A stretch of 53,611 nucleotides of DNA from Cryptosporangium phraense. GTDB taxonomy: Bacteria; Actinomycetota; Actinomycetes; Mycobacteriales; Cryptosporangiaceae. The stretch covers positions 1-53,611 of the forward strand of contig NZ_VIRS01000046.1 in NCBI RefSeq assembly GCF_006912135.1, in the 5' to 3' direction. Under the pieces are notes generated by a model that did not search any database, had not been told where the DNA came from, and worked only from the letters and a program-made list of their open reading frames with translations. Position 1 is the stretch's first letter; every line of letters begins with the position of its first letter. The translations under genes and the position numbers were made by a program. Positions 9,636 through 17,716 of the stretch are shown one piece after another.

Positions 9636-10065
9636 GAGAGCCCCTCGAGGTGGCTGTTCCGATCTTCGACCAGATCGGCAGCGAGGGGCGCGGCCTGAAT
9701 GTTCCGGCGTACCGGTTTCCGGGCCGCGCTGCGAATGCAATTCCCGCAGGCGGGGAATAGAGGGCTCGGTGGGACTCGTGAATTGCGGTGCACCATTTAG
9801 CGCTGAGTAACAGGAAACGTGAATCAGGTCGTTCATCCGTCGTTGTTTCCTGAGGATATATGGTGCTTCGGCGGGCGAATCGGCGCGCTCACATCAGCCG
9901 TACGGGCTGCTACGACGCCGACATCGCGCGGAGAATTGCGCGCCGAACAGGGGAACTGATCGCGGCGCGAGCGAGCCATTCGGCGCCATAAGCTGCCGCG
10001 GGTCGGCTCGGCAATTCCCTGGTCAGCCGGCCCACCCCTCACTTCTGTACCCGTATTGGTCGTCC
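9636..10065. other. 430-bp intergenic region, no gene recognised
   Basis: This lies between the divergent phosphoesterase and cutinase-like genes. It is less GC-rich than its flanks (for example the stretch around 9790-9860). It should contain both promoters. I find no convincing small gene, tRNA or known riboswitch pattern. A short minus-strand open frame (9833-10042) has no recognisable features. Confidence 0.5.
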
Positions 10066-11979
10066 ATGTCTGTGTCCACCCGTGTGTCGAGGCTCTGGTG
10101 TCTCAGCCTGCTGTGCCTGTGCTGGGTCGTGCCGGTCGGCGCCGTGCCGGCGGCGGCCACGGACTCCGGCTGCGGCGACGTCACGGTCGTGTTCGCGCGG
10201 GGCTCGGGGCAGCGGCTCGGCCAGCGGGAGAGCGCCGCGTTCCTGACGTCGTTCTCGGCCCGGCTGGGCGTGGACGTCCGGGCGACCGCGTACGAACTCG
10301 GTACGGCGAGCTACGGCGGCGCCCGGTACCCGGCCGTCGGCGTGGGCGTGAACAGCAGCGACGCGTTCGCGAACCTGCTGGACGCGGCCTCGTTCTGGAC
10401 CGGCAACGAGGGCGGGCGGTACCGGGCGTCGGTGGCGTCCGGGGTGGCCGAGCTGCGGGCCTACGTGGGGTCGCGGCTGGCCGCCTGCCCGGGCGAGCGG
10501 GTCGTGTTGGCCGGGTACTCGCAGGGTGCGCAGGTGGTCGGGGACGCGTTGCCGGGGTTGCCGCGGGACCGGGTGGCGTACGTCGGGCTGTTCGGGGACC
10601 CGAAGCTGTCGCTGCCCGAGGGGCGGGGCGTGTTCCCGGCGGCGTGCCGGGGGCGGTCGCTCTCGCCGTGGCGCCGGGGGAGCGTGGGTTGCTACACCGA
10701 CAACGGGGTGCTGGACGCCCGCTCGCCGTACGTCCCCCGGGACGTCGAGGGGCGGGTGGGGTCGTGGTGCGACCGGGACGATCCGGTGTGCAACAGCAAC
10801 CTGGCCGACTTCCGGCACTCGACGCACGGGTCGTACGCGAGGCCGGGGAACGCGGTGGACCAGGCTGCTCGCGAGTCGGCGGTGGCGGTGCGGGCCGCGC
10901 TCGGGAAGCGCGGCCAGAAGATCGACGTGACGGTGAGCGGCCCGTCCCCGGCCCTTTCGGCCCGGCCGGGGACGGCCGTGGTTCCGGTGAGTGCGGCTCG
11001 CCGTGGTGAGGGTCCGACGGCGAGTGCTGCGCCTTCGCCGCCGGGGAGCGGGCCGGCGACCCCTTCGCCGTCGGGGTCGCCGGCGCCGTCCGGATCGCCG
11101 GGTCCCGCGGTCGGCGGGGCGGATTCCGGGGCGTCGGGTGAGCCGGGGGAGGCCGGCGCGCGGCGGGGTCGCGCCGGTCGGCCGGCCGCCGCGCTCGCGA
11201 TCGACGAGTACTGGGCCGCGCCGGGCACGTCGGTGCGGTTCGACGCGTCGGCGTCGGAGCTGCCGGTCGGCGCGTACCGCTGGGACTTCGACGGCGACGG
11301 CGTCGTCGACCGCACGACCACGACCCCGGTCGTCGACCACGTCTACCTCCGGGCGTTCAGCGGCCGGGCCTGGCTCCGCTTGACCGCGGCCGACGGCGCC
11401 GAGCTCATGACGTCGGCACGAATGCACGTCGACCGGGCCGGACTGGCGCCGCGGCTGCCGTCCGCGCCGGACGCGGTGACGGTCCGGGCCGCGCACGGCG
11501 AGCGGGGCGCGGTGGTCCGGTGGGAGGCGCCGGCGGCGCCGCGGGCCGCCGCCTGGCGGATCCACGACGCGGACGGCCGGCTCCTCGCGCACGTGCCGCC
11601 GTCGGTCCGGCAGGTCGACCTGGCCGCGCTCCCGGACCGGACCACGACGCTGACCGTCGAGGCGGTCAACGAGTACGGCAGCAGCGCGCCCTCGCCGGCG
11701 GCGCCCCGCGGCGCGGGGTCCTCCCGCTTCGGGAAGGCGGTCCCGGCGGCCGACGTCGGTGGCGGCCTCCGCGGCTCCGAGGGTGGCGGTCCGGCTGCGG
11801 CCGCGGCCCCGGCCCCGGCCGGCCCGCCTCCGCGGCTCACGACCGGTCTGGTCGCGGTTGCGGTCGCGTTCCTGCTGACGACGACCGGCGCGCTGTGGTT
11901 CTGGCTCCTGCGGACGCGATTCGAGCCGTGCAGCGCAGCCGGGCGGCATCGGCGAAAGCGCTGGCAAAAAAGTCAGTGA
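10066..11979 (+). CDS. surface-anchored cutinase-family hydrolase with PKD and FN3-like domains
   Basis: 637 aa. A signal peptide (residues 1 to about 31, ending PAAA) precedes a cutinase-type alpha/beta hydrolase (about 35-285). The nucleophile sits in GYSQG; candidate triad Asp and His are in CDRDDPVC and the later STHGSY. A Pro/Ser/Gly linker leads to a PKD-like module with the typical WDFDGDG strand, then an FN3-like module. A C-terminal transmembrane helix (about 593-613) ends in a basic tail, so the enzyme is probably held on the outer face of the membrane. Cutinase-family enzymes hydrolyse cutin, lipid or polyester esters; the substrate is unknown. No clear Shine-Dalgarno lies before the ATG. 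Confidence 0.88.
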   Translation: MSVSTRVSRLWCLSLLCLCWVVPVGAVPAAATDSGCGDVTVVFARGSGQRLGQRESAAFLTSFSARLGVDVRATAYELGTASYGGARYPAVGVGVNSSDAFANLLDAASFWTGNEGGRYRASVASGVAELRAYVGSRLAACPGERVVLAGYSQGAQVVGDALPGLPRDRVAYVGLFGDPKLSLPEGRGVFPAACRGRSLSPWRRGSVGCYTDNGVLDARSPYVPRDVEGRVGSWCDRDDPVCNSNLADFRHSTHGSYARPGNAVDQAARESAVAVRAALGKRGQKIDVTVSGPSPALSARPGTAVVPVSAARRGEGPTASAAPSPPGSGPATPSPSGSPAPSGSPGPAVGGADSGASGEPGEAGARRGRAGRPAAALAIDEYWAAPGTSVRFDASASELPVGAYRWDFDGDGVVDRTTTTPVVDHVYLRAFSGRAWLRLTAADGAELMTSARMHVDRAGLAPRLPSAPDAVTVRAAHGERGAVVRWEAPAAPRAAAWRIHDADGRLLAHVPPSVRQVDLAALPDRTTTLTVEAVNEYGSSAPSPAAPRGAGSSRFGKAVPAADVGGGLRGSEGGGPAAAAAPAPAGPPPRLTTGLVAVAVAFLLTTTGALWFWLLRTRFEPCSAAGRHRRKRWQKSQ

Positions 11980-12061
11980 CCGTTCTGAACACTCGTTGCG
12001 TCTGCGACGTAACTAAGTGATGAGGGACGGTCAAGAGACGGATGACCTGGCAGGAGAAGTC

Positions 12062-12535
12062 ATGAGCCCGGCTCGACACGCGATCGAGGAGAGGCGGCGC
12101 CCCGGCGTCTGGACGCTCGCCGCCGCCGTAGCCGTGGTCGTCGTGGTGGTGGGCGCGGTGGCCGCGGTCATCACGCTACGCACCCCCGGCGACCCGGACG
12201 TCGCGACCGAAGCGAACCGCTTCCGCCCGCTGGCCGGGTGGTGGCAGGTCGAGATCGAGGACCGCTCGGGCGCCGGCTGCCTGGAGGCCGGCTGTCCGTC
12301 GTCGTACCGGCGCTGGCAGGTCGACAACGCGCCGACGCCTGACGACCTGCGGAAGTCGTTCGAGGCGGCCGGCTGGCCGGCCCCGGCGGTCGAGGGCACG
12401 TGCCAGGCGGTGGACGGGCGCACGGGCTCGTTCCCGCTGTGCACGGCCTCGGCGACCGGGGACGACATGCGGTTCACGGTGACAGTCACCGAGGACGACG
12501 CCTACCAGGTCGCGCTCACGGTCGAGTCGGTCTGA
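12062..12535 (+). CDS. small membrane-anchored protein of unknown function
   Basis: 157 aa. It has a short basic cytoplasmic N-terminus, one valine-rich transmembrane segment (about residues 17-39) and an exported domain of about 115 residues with four cysteines that could form disulfides (CLEAGC, then C in EGTC and PLC). I do not recognise the family. The ATG at 12062 is chosen over upstream GTG/ATG codons at 12017-12022 because GGAG stands 5 nt before it. It follows the cutinase-like gene on the same strand by 82 bp and could be co-expressed. Confidence 0.75.
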   Translation: MSPARHAIEERRRPGVWTLAAAVAVVVVVVGAVAAVITLRTPGDPDVATEANRFRPLAGWWQVEIEDRSGAGCLEAGCPSSYRRWQVDNAPTPDDLRKSFEAAGWPAPAVEGTCQAVDGRTGSFPLCTASATGDDMRFTVTVTEDDAYQVALTVESV

Positions 12536-12624
12536 ACCCCTGAACCGGTCCCTCACCCGAACCGTCAAGAGATAGGGCAAGGCGGTCAATCCGCCGACTG
12601 CTCGGCGTTCGCACGGAGGCGACC

Positions 12625-12786
12625 ATGGGCTTCACCGGCACTGTTTCGCGGCCCCGCGCGGGCTCCGACCCGCTCTGCCGCTGCACCGCGTTGTCGGTCA
12701 CGTTCGACCTGCGGAGAGTTTTCGCAGGTCAGAAGCCTGTCGCGGCGCCGGTGGCAACCGGGCCGCAACCGGCCCGCTCCCGGTAG
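12625..12786 (+). CDS. candidate small protein (53 aa) with strong ribosome binding site
   Basis: An ATG at 12625 is preceded by GGAGG with 5-nt spacing, one of the better ribosome binding sites in this window. It opens a 53-codon frame ending in TAG. The peptide is Arg/Pro/Ala-rich with one CRC motif and no recognised domain. It lies in the gap between the anchored protein and the glycoside hydrolase, on the same strand, so it could be a small protein or a leader peptide. A hairpin (12706-12730) falls inside it. The evidence is the start context only. Confidence 0.35.
   Translation: MGFTGTVSRPRAGSDPLCRCTALSVTFDLRRVFAGQKPVAAPVATGPQPARSR
12706..12730. other. hairpin upstream of the glycoside hydrolase gene
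   Basis: GACCTGCG (12706-12713) and CGCAGGTC (12723-12730) form a perfect 8-bp stem around 9 nt. Further G-T/A-T pairs could shrink the loop to 3 nt. It lies inside the candidate small ORF and about 170 bp ahead of the hydrolase start. It could be an attenuator or an operator; no poly-T follows directly. Confidence 0.35.
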
Positions 12787-12898
12787 AGCCGCCGGAAAAC
12801 CCCGCAACCGTCCTGCACCCGGGCTGCTTCCGTTCCCGCTACCGACGCTGCCGAACTTGGTTGTCGAGAGGCACCGAGGGACGACGTGAGGGGCGAGG

Positions 12899-14104
12899 AT
12901 GAAGCGCACGATTCTGGTAGCAGCCGTCATGGCGGTGGCCGGCCTGGTCTGGCTCGCTATCGGAGGTGGCACCGCGCAGGCGGCGACGACGGCGCTGGCC
13001 GCCAAGCCGACCGAGACCTCGGCCAAGAAGAAGAAGAAGGTGGCCGCCGCCGCGGTGGCCACCACCGCCACTCCGGCCGCCGCCGCGGTCCCCGCGCTGG
13101 GCGTGCAGATGCACGCGATGTGGGAGATGTACTGGAACGGCCAGACCCCGAACGCGATGTTCGAGAAGCACCTGAACGCGCTGGCCGCCAACAAGGTGCA
13201 GGTCGTCCGCGTCGACATGGGGTGGTCCGCGAGTCAGCCGACGCCGGCCGCGCCGAGCGTCGACTCGTGGCACAACAAGCGCCTGAGCATCGCGATCGAC
13301 CGGATCCGGGCCAAGGGCATGAAGGTCTTCATCACCGCGCACCAGTCGCCGGACTGGTCGCGTCCCGGCACCGGCAGCAACCTGATGCAGTTCCCGACCG
13401 ACCCCAACTCGATCAAGCCGTGGATGACGTTCCTGGCCAAGAACTACGGGTCGCGGATCGCCGGCATCGAGGTCTGGAACGAGCCGAACCTGGTCGAGTT
13501 CACCGGTGTCGCCGACCCGGCGCTGCGGGTCAAGAAGTTCGTCGCGGTGCTGAAGGCGTCGTACGCCGCCATCAAGGCCGGCAACAAGTCGGTTCCGGTG
13601 ATCTTCGGTGGCACCGCGCAGACCGACGACGTCTTCATCAAGCAGGCCTACGCCGACGGCGCCAAGGGCGCGTTCGACATCATGGCCGTGCACCCCTACC
13701 AGGGCAACCAGACCAAGGCTCCGGAGTCGACCGACATCGTCGGCAAGTCGCGGATCACGAACATGCCGGCGATCATCGCGGCGATGAAGGCCAACGGCGA
13801 CCAGGCCAAGCCGATCTGGTGGACCGAGTTCGGGACTTCCGTGCACTCCAACGCCGGTATCACCCAGCCGTGGCTGTTCGGTGTCGCGTCCGACGCGATC
13901 GCCGGTGACTACATGGTCCGCTCGTTCAAGCTGGCCGCCGCCCGTTACCCGCAGGTCAAGGTCGGCACGATCTACACCGCGTACCGTCCGTCGGCCGGGA
14001 TCTCGGCCCACCAGTACGGCTACCGCCTGCTCGACGCCGACGGCACCGTGCACGCGCAGCTGACGATGCTGAAGAAGATGCGGGACACGACGCCGTCGCG
14101 TTGA
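12899..14104 (+). CDS. secreted clan GH-A glycoside hydrolase
   Basis: 401 aa. The signal peptide ends near TAQA (residue 28). A lysine run and an Ala/Thr-rich linker precede a TIM-barrel hydrolase domain from about residue 65. The acid/base Glu is in VWNEPN (about residue 195) and the nucleophile Glu in WWTEFG (about residue 310), the pattern of clan GH-A families (GH5/GH39-like). The substrate cannot be assigned, though beta-linked plant or fungal polysaccharides or glycosides are likely. GAGGGGCGAGG just before the ATG serves as ribosome binding site. The gene ends in a strong terminator and has no linked transporter. Confidence 0.85.
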   Translation: MKRTILVAAVMAVAGLVWLAIGGGTAQAATTALAAKPTETSAKKKKKVAAAAVATTATPAAAAVPALGVQMHAMWEMYWNGQTPNAMFEKHLNALAANKVQVVRVDMGWSASQPTPAAPSVDSWHNKRLSIAIDRIRAKGMKVFITAHQSPDWSRPGTGSNLMQFPTDPNSIKPWMTFLAKNYGSRIAGIEVWNEPNLVEFTGVADPALRVKKFVAVLKASYAAIKAGNKSVPVIFGGTAQTDDVFIKQAYADGAKGAFDIMAVHPYQGNQTKAPESTDIVGKSRITNMPAIIAAMKANGDQAKPIWWTEFGTSVHSNAGITQPWLFGVASDAIAGDYMVRSFKLAAARYPQVKVGTIYTAYRPSAGISAHQYGYRLLDADGTVHAQLTMLKKMRDTTPSR

Positions 14105-14116
14105 TGTTCTGACCGG

Positions 14117-14152
14117 AACGGCGGGCGCTCCTGGCGGAGCGCCCGCCGTTTC
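14117..14152 (+). terminator. intrinsic terminator of the glycoside hydrolase gene
   Basis: A perfect 15-bp GC-rich stem (14117-14131 with 14136-14150) around the loop TGGC, followed by TTT, starts 12 bp after the stop codon. Confidence 0.85.
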
Positions 14153-14190
14153 ATGTTTGGGAGTGGCGGCCGTAGGCCAAAGTTGTCGAC

Positions 14191-14397
14191 GTGACGACTG
14201 ACTATGCGACGACGTTCGACCTGATGGACCTCGACAAGGACGGCAAGATCTCGGCCGCCGAACTGGTCCAGGTAGCTGCCGCCCTCGGCGACGAGGTGTC
14301 CGAAGAGGACGCGGCCGCCGGGGTGGCCCGGGTGGACGAGGACGGCGACGGCCTGATCAGCCTGGCCGAGTTCACCGCCTACATGGAGTCCCGGTGA
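14191..14397 (+). CDS. small EF-hand calcium-binding protein
   Basis: 68 aa, GTG start. It contains two complete EF-hand loops, DLDKDGKISAAE and DEDGDGLISLAE, separated by about 24 residues, with Asp at positions 1, 3 and 5 and Glu at 12. It should bind two Ca2+ ions. There is no signal peptide, so it is cytoplasmic. Such calmodulin-like miniproteins are common in actinomycetes as Ca2+ buffers or sensors; no partner is apparent. It stands alone behind the terminator of the hydrolase gene. Confidence 0.85.
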   Translation: MTTDYATTFDLMDLDKDGKISAAELVQVAAALGDEVSEEDAAAGVARVDEDGDGLISLAEFTAYMESR

Positions 14398-14530
14398 TCT
14401 GTCGCCAGGTGAACTTTTCTTGCGTCAGGTAGCCGATCAAATCCGTTGCGTGAGGGCGTCATCCTGAAGGAGCCCGATCGACGACGGCGGGAAGACGCAC
14501 GATGACGCAGCTGGAGCACTCCGAGCCGCA

Positions 14531-14559
14531 GGCCGGGGACGTCAAGGGACTCCCCGGCC
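14531..14559 (-). terminator. terminator-like hairpin downstream of the permease
   Basis: GGCCGGGGA (14531-14539) and TCCCCGGCC (14551-14559) form a 9-bp stem with an 11-nt loop, 14 bp beyond the stop of the minus-strand permease gene. There is no T-tract, which is common for actinobacterial terminators. Confidence 0.5.
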
Positions 14560-14572
14560 CGCAGGCGCGTTC

Positions 14573-16165
14573 TCAGAGGGCGCCGGGCGTCGACGGTTCG
14601 GCGAGCGGAGCCTCGTCGATCGTCCGCCGTGGACCGGTGAACCACCGCCTCGCGGAGGCGAACCACCAGATCGTGATCCCGAGCAGCACCGCGCCGGTGA
14701 TGATCGGCGCGTAGTTGACGTCGTACCAGGTGAAGGTGTCGCTGAACGGGACGCCGCTCGGCAGGATCGGCAGACAGAAGTAGATGCTGATGACGATGAT
14801 CTCGACCGCGGCGACGACGTTCATCCAGCGGTAGTGCCGGCCGAGGTTCCACGGACCGGGCTTGAACGCGTCGCCGGCCCGGAGCCGGTAGATGATCGGG
14901 ATCACGAACGCGAGGTAGAGCCCGATCACCGCGACGCTCACGACGGCGTAGAACGCGACCGGGATCCCGGCCGGGCTCTTGTAGAGCGCGGGCAGCGTGA
15001 TGACGACGCCCGCCGCCGCGCCGCCCAGCACCGCGTTCACCGGCACGCCGGTGGTGGGGGAGACCTTGCTCCAGAGCCGGCGGCCGGGCACCGCGCCGTC
15101 CCGGCTGAACGCGTAGCTCATCCGCGAGAGGCTGGTCATCGCGGCGATGCCGCAGAAGACCTGCCCGATCGTCGCGATCACCATGACCAGCTTGAACAGC
15201 GCCGGTGACAGCGCGGACGAGAAGATCGCGATGACGCTGCCGACCCCGTAGCCGTTGTCGGGCGAGTTGATGAACCCGACGTCCTTCGCGGCCCAGAGGA
15301 ACGCGAGGAGCAGCAGCCACCCGCCGATCGCCGAGTAGAAGATGCTGCGCCAGATGCCCTGGGCGACCGCCTTGGAGGCGCCCGCCGTCTCCTCGGACAT
15401 GTGCGCGGACGCGTCGAAGCCGGTGATCGTGTACTGGGTCAGCAGGAAGCCGAGCGGGAGTACGTAGAACCAGAAGCTCAGGCCGCTGTCGGAGAAGCCC
15501 GAGTTGTTGATCCGCTCGGTGAAGATGAAGCTCGCGTCCTGGTGCCCCTTGGAGGCCACGAGCAGGACGACGATGATCACGGCCGCGCCCACGACGTGCC
15601 ACCCGGCGGAGACGTTGTTGATCAGCGCGAGCAGGTGAGAGCTGAAGATGTTCAGCACGCTGACCAGCACCATCAGCACGATGAACCAGAAGAACTGCTG
15701 GTTCAGCGCGTCGCCGCCGAACGTGTCGGCCCACCCGGACCAGAACAGCGTCAGCGTGATGTTCCAGAAACCGGCGCAGGCGTAGACGACGGAGGCCGTG
15801 ACCGCGATCAGCCCGACCAGGTTGAGCCAGCCGGTGTAGAACCCGGCGGCCGGCCCGCCGAGCCGGGCGGCCCACCAGTAGATGCCGCCCGCGGTGGGGT
15901 AGGCCGAGCCCATCTCGGCCAGGCAGAGCCCGATGATCAGGATGAAGACGCTGATCAGGGGCCAGCCGAGCGAGATGGCGATCGGCCCGCCGTTGTTCCA
16001 GGCCTGGGCGAACGTGGTGAAGCAGCCGGCCAGGATCGAGATGATCGAGAACGAGATCGCGAAGTTCGAGAAGCCTGACCAGGTGCGGTGGAGTTCCTGA
16101 CGGTAGCCGAGCTCGGCGAGCCGGTCTTCGTCGGACAGAGATGCACTTTCGTCGGCGACTGCCAT
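14573..16165 (-). CDS. APC family amino acid permease
   Basis: 530 aa with about 12 hydrophobic helices. The N-terminus (ELGYRQELHRTWSGFSNFAI) and the AYPTAGGIYWWAARLGG motif of TM2-3 match the amino acid-choline-GABA permease (BAT1/GabP-like) branch of the APC superfamily. It probably imports an amino acid, GABA or amine by proton symport, but the substrate cannot be read from sequence. ATG at 16165 is chosen because GAGGAGG stands just upstream; the frame remains open far beyond it but without protein-like content. There is no catabolic enzyme next to it. Confidence 0.92.
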   Translation of the reverse strand: MAVADESASLSDEDRLAELGYRQELHRTWSGFSNFAISFSIISILAGCFTTFAQAWNNGGPIAISLGWPLISVFILIIGLCLAEMGSAYPTAGGIYWWAARLGGPAAGFYTGWLNLVGLIAVTASVVYACAGFWNITLTLFWSGWADTFGGDALNQQFFWFIVLMVLVSVLNIFSSHLLALINNVSAGWHVVGAAVIIVVLLVASKGHQDASFIFTERINNSGFSDSGLSFWFYVLPLGFLLTQYTITGFDASAHMSEETAGASKAVAQGIWRSIFYSAIGGWLLLLAFLWAAKDVGFINSPDNGYGVGSVIAIFSSALSPALFKLVMVIATIGQVFCGIAAMTSLSRMSYAFSRDGAVPGRRLWSKVSPTTGVPVNAVLGGAAAGVVITLPALYKSPAGIPVAFYAVVSVAVIGLYLAFVIPIIYRLRAGDAFKPGPWNLGRHYRWMNVVAAVEIIVISIYFCLPILPSGVPFSDTFTWYDVNYAPIITGAVLLGITIWWFASARRWFTGPRRTIDEAPLAEPSTPGAL

Positions 16166-16606
16166 GAACGCCTCCTCATACAGCGGGGGACTGCGAGGGG
16201 TACCGGTGGCGGGCAGCCAGAACCGGACAGCACCGCTCAGAGGGTTATAGCTGTTCGCAGGTCTGCTGGGAAGCGAGGTGGGCCCCATGGATCCGTTGGG
16301 TGCGGGGCCAGGACTTGTTCGGTGACCGGCCGGTGGTTCGAGCGTCGGTGGCTCGCCGGGTGTTTGTAGGGCCCGATTTGAGAGGGCTTCCGGGCCTCCG
16401 TGCCGTGGGAAATCTGCGCTGCGTGAGACAGGGACCGGAGCGCGGAATCCGTATCCGCGTGAACGGAAATGTGCCCCGACCAACGGTGAGTTCGCGGTCA
16501 GGGCCGCGCACACGCCGGGCCCGGCCGGCTCCGGCGCGTCGATCTCGCCTGGGCCGACGACCCGAGGCGTCACCGTCGAGTGCGTCCCGCCGGACAACGG
16601 CTCCCG
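16166..16606. other. intergenic region upstream of the permease, no gene recognised
   Basis: About 440 bp between the permease start and the transposase remnant. Open frames cross it on both strands, but their composition is that of non-coding GC-rich DNA. A minus-strand phrase (AALTANSP) faintly recalls glutamate-cysteine ligase-like proteins but has no supporting context. It should contain the permease promoter. Confidence 0.4.
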
Positions 16607-16858
16607 CTACCGGATGCGGTCGGTTTGCTCGGGGATGGTGGCGCGGATTCCGGGTCGGCGCCGGTAGACGCGGTCGGCGCGGGATCCGTAGGCATTGTCG
16701 GCCAGGACCTGGGCCGGTCGAGTTCTGGGCCTGCCGGCCCCGGCGGTGATCTGTTGGTGTGCGGCCCCTTTGCGCGCGTCCGCGGCGTGCTGGTGGGCCC
16801 GGACCATGGTCGAGTCGACCGACACATCCCAGGTGATCAGCCGCCGGGTTCCGTCGCA
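16607..16858 (-). pseudogene. remnant of an IS5-family transposase
   Basis: Reading on the minus strand from about 16858, the frame encodes CDGTRRLITWDVSVDSTM, then VRAHQHAADARK, the catalytic-Asp region of IS5-like DDE transposases. A few residues later it jumps to GRPRTRPAQVLADNAYGSRA and ends RRRPGIRATIPEQTDR, which in intact proteins lies some 70 residues further on. The N-terminus, the middle and the C-terminal Glu region are missing. This is an internally deleted relic that cannot be active. No terminal inverted repeats are visible. Confidence 0.75.
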
Positions 16859-16915
16859 CGGGCGGGACCGAGCCGCGCATCACCGGGCCGCAGCGGGCCA
16901 GTACGAGGATGCCCC

Positions 16916-17716
16916 TCAGGTGAAGAAGCGGCGTAGGGACGGGGCCAGGGCCTTGGCGTCTACGTCGTGGGTCTGGCCGTCCAGGGTTTCACGGGTCGCG
17001 TCCAGCAGCACGGCGGCCAACGCGTCGGCGCCCGCGTGCATCCAGTCGGGGCTGGCGCCACCGTCCACCACCAGGACCGGCACCGTCACCGCGGCCCAGC
17101 GGTGCGGGGACAGCGGGGCGCCGGTCTGGGTGCCCTCCAGCAGCGCGATGTCGTACGGGTACGTGTGCGAAACCGCCTCCAGGGCGGCCCAGTGCGGCGT
17201 CCGCTTCAGGCCTTCGACCGCCTCCGGCGGCACTCCGGCCGCCTCGGTGAGGAACAGCTCGACCGCGCCGTCGCGCTGCTCCGTGAGGATCAAGCGCTCC
17301 AGGCGGGGCTGGAGGTCGGTCCGGATCGGCGTCCGGCTGTCGTCGACGATGAACGGCGGCTCGTAGACCGCCACTTTGGTGACGGCCGGGCGGCGGGCGG
17401 CGGCGTCCAGGGCCAGGGCCGCTCCGGACGACATGCCGTAGAGCGCCGCATTGCCCCCGGCGTGCTCGATCAGCGCGGCGATGTCCTCGATCTCGCGCTC
17501 GGGCCGGTACGGCTCCCAGCTCAGCCCGCTGTCGCCGCGGCCGCGGCGGTCGTAGTGGTAGACGGTGAGGTCCTCGGCCAGCAGCCGGGCCAGGTCGCCG
17601 GTGCCGGGGTCGATCGCGCGGTGCTGGGACGCACCACCGACCAGGATCAGGGCCGGTCCGCTGCCGTAGCGGTCGAACGCGATCCTGGTTCCGTCGGCTG
17701 AGGTGACGGTGTCCAT
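16916..17716 (-). CDS. alpha/beta hydrolase
   Basis: 266 aa, near the usual length for the fold. The oxyanion-hole region is LVGGASQ, the nucleophile is the central Ser of GMSSG, the acid is probably Asp in VVDGGAS, and His is in GQTHDV. Cytoplasmic; substrate unknown. Its first 70 bp overlap the end of the upstream MFS gene in another frame, so translation of the two is probably coupled and the hydrolase may act on a compound handled by that exporter (inference). AAGGA lies just before the ATG. Confidence 0.88.
   Translation of the reverse strand: MDTVTSADGTRIAFDRYGSGPALILVGGASQHRAIDPGTGDLARLLAEDLTVYHYDRRGRGDSGLSWEPYRPEREIEDIAALIEHAGGNAALYGMSSGAALALDAAARRPAVTKVAVYEPPFIVDDSRTPIRTDLQPRLERLILTEQRDGAVELFLTEAAGVPPEAVEGLKRTPHWAALEAVSHTYPYDIALLEGTQTGAPLSPHRWAAVTVPVLVVDGGASPDWMHAGADALAAVLLDATRETLDGQTHDVDAKALAPSLRRFFT

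Noticed and set aside
9833-10042. Possible 69-aa minus-strand gene
   Set aside because: No ribosome binding site, domain or protein-like composition could be recognised.
14502-14714. Possible 70-aa plus-strand gene at the end of the permease gene
   Set aside because: No family features; most of it is antisense to permease codons and it crosses the permease terminator hairpin.
16400-16560. Minus-strand phrase resembling a glutamate-cysteine ligase fragment (AALTANSP)
   Set aside because: A single short phrase without flanking family motifs; likely chance.
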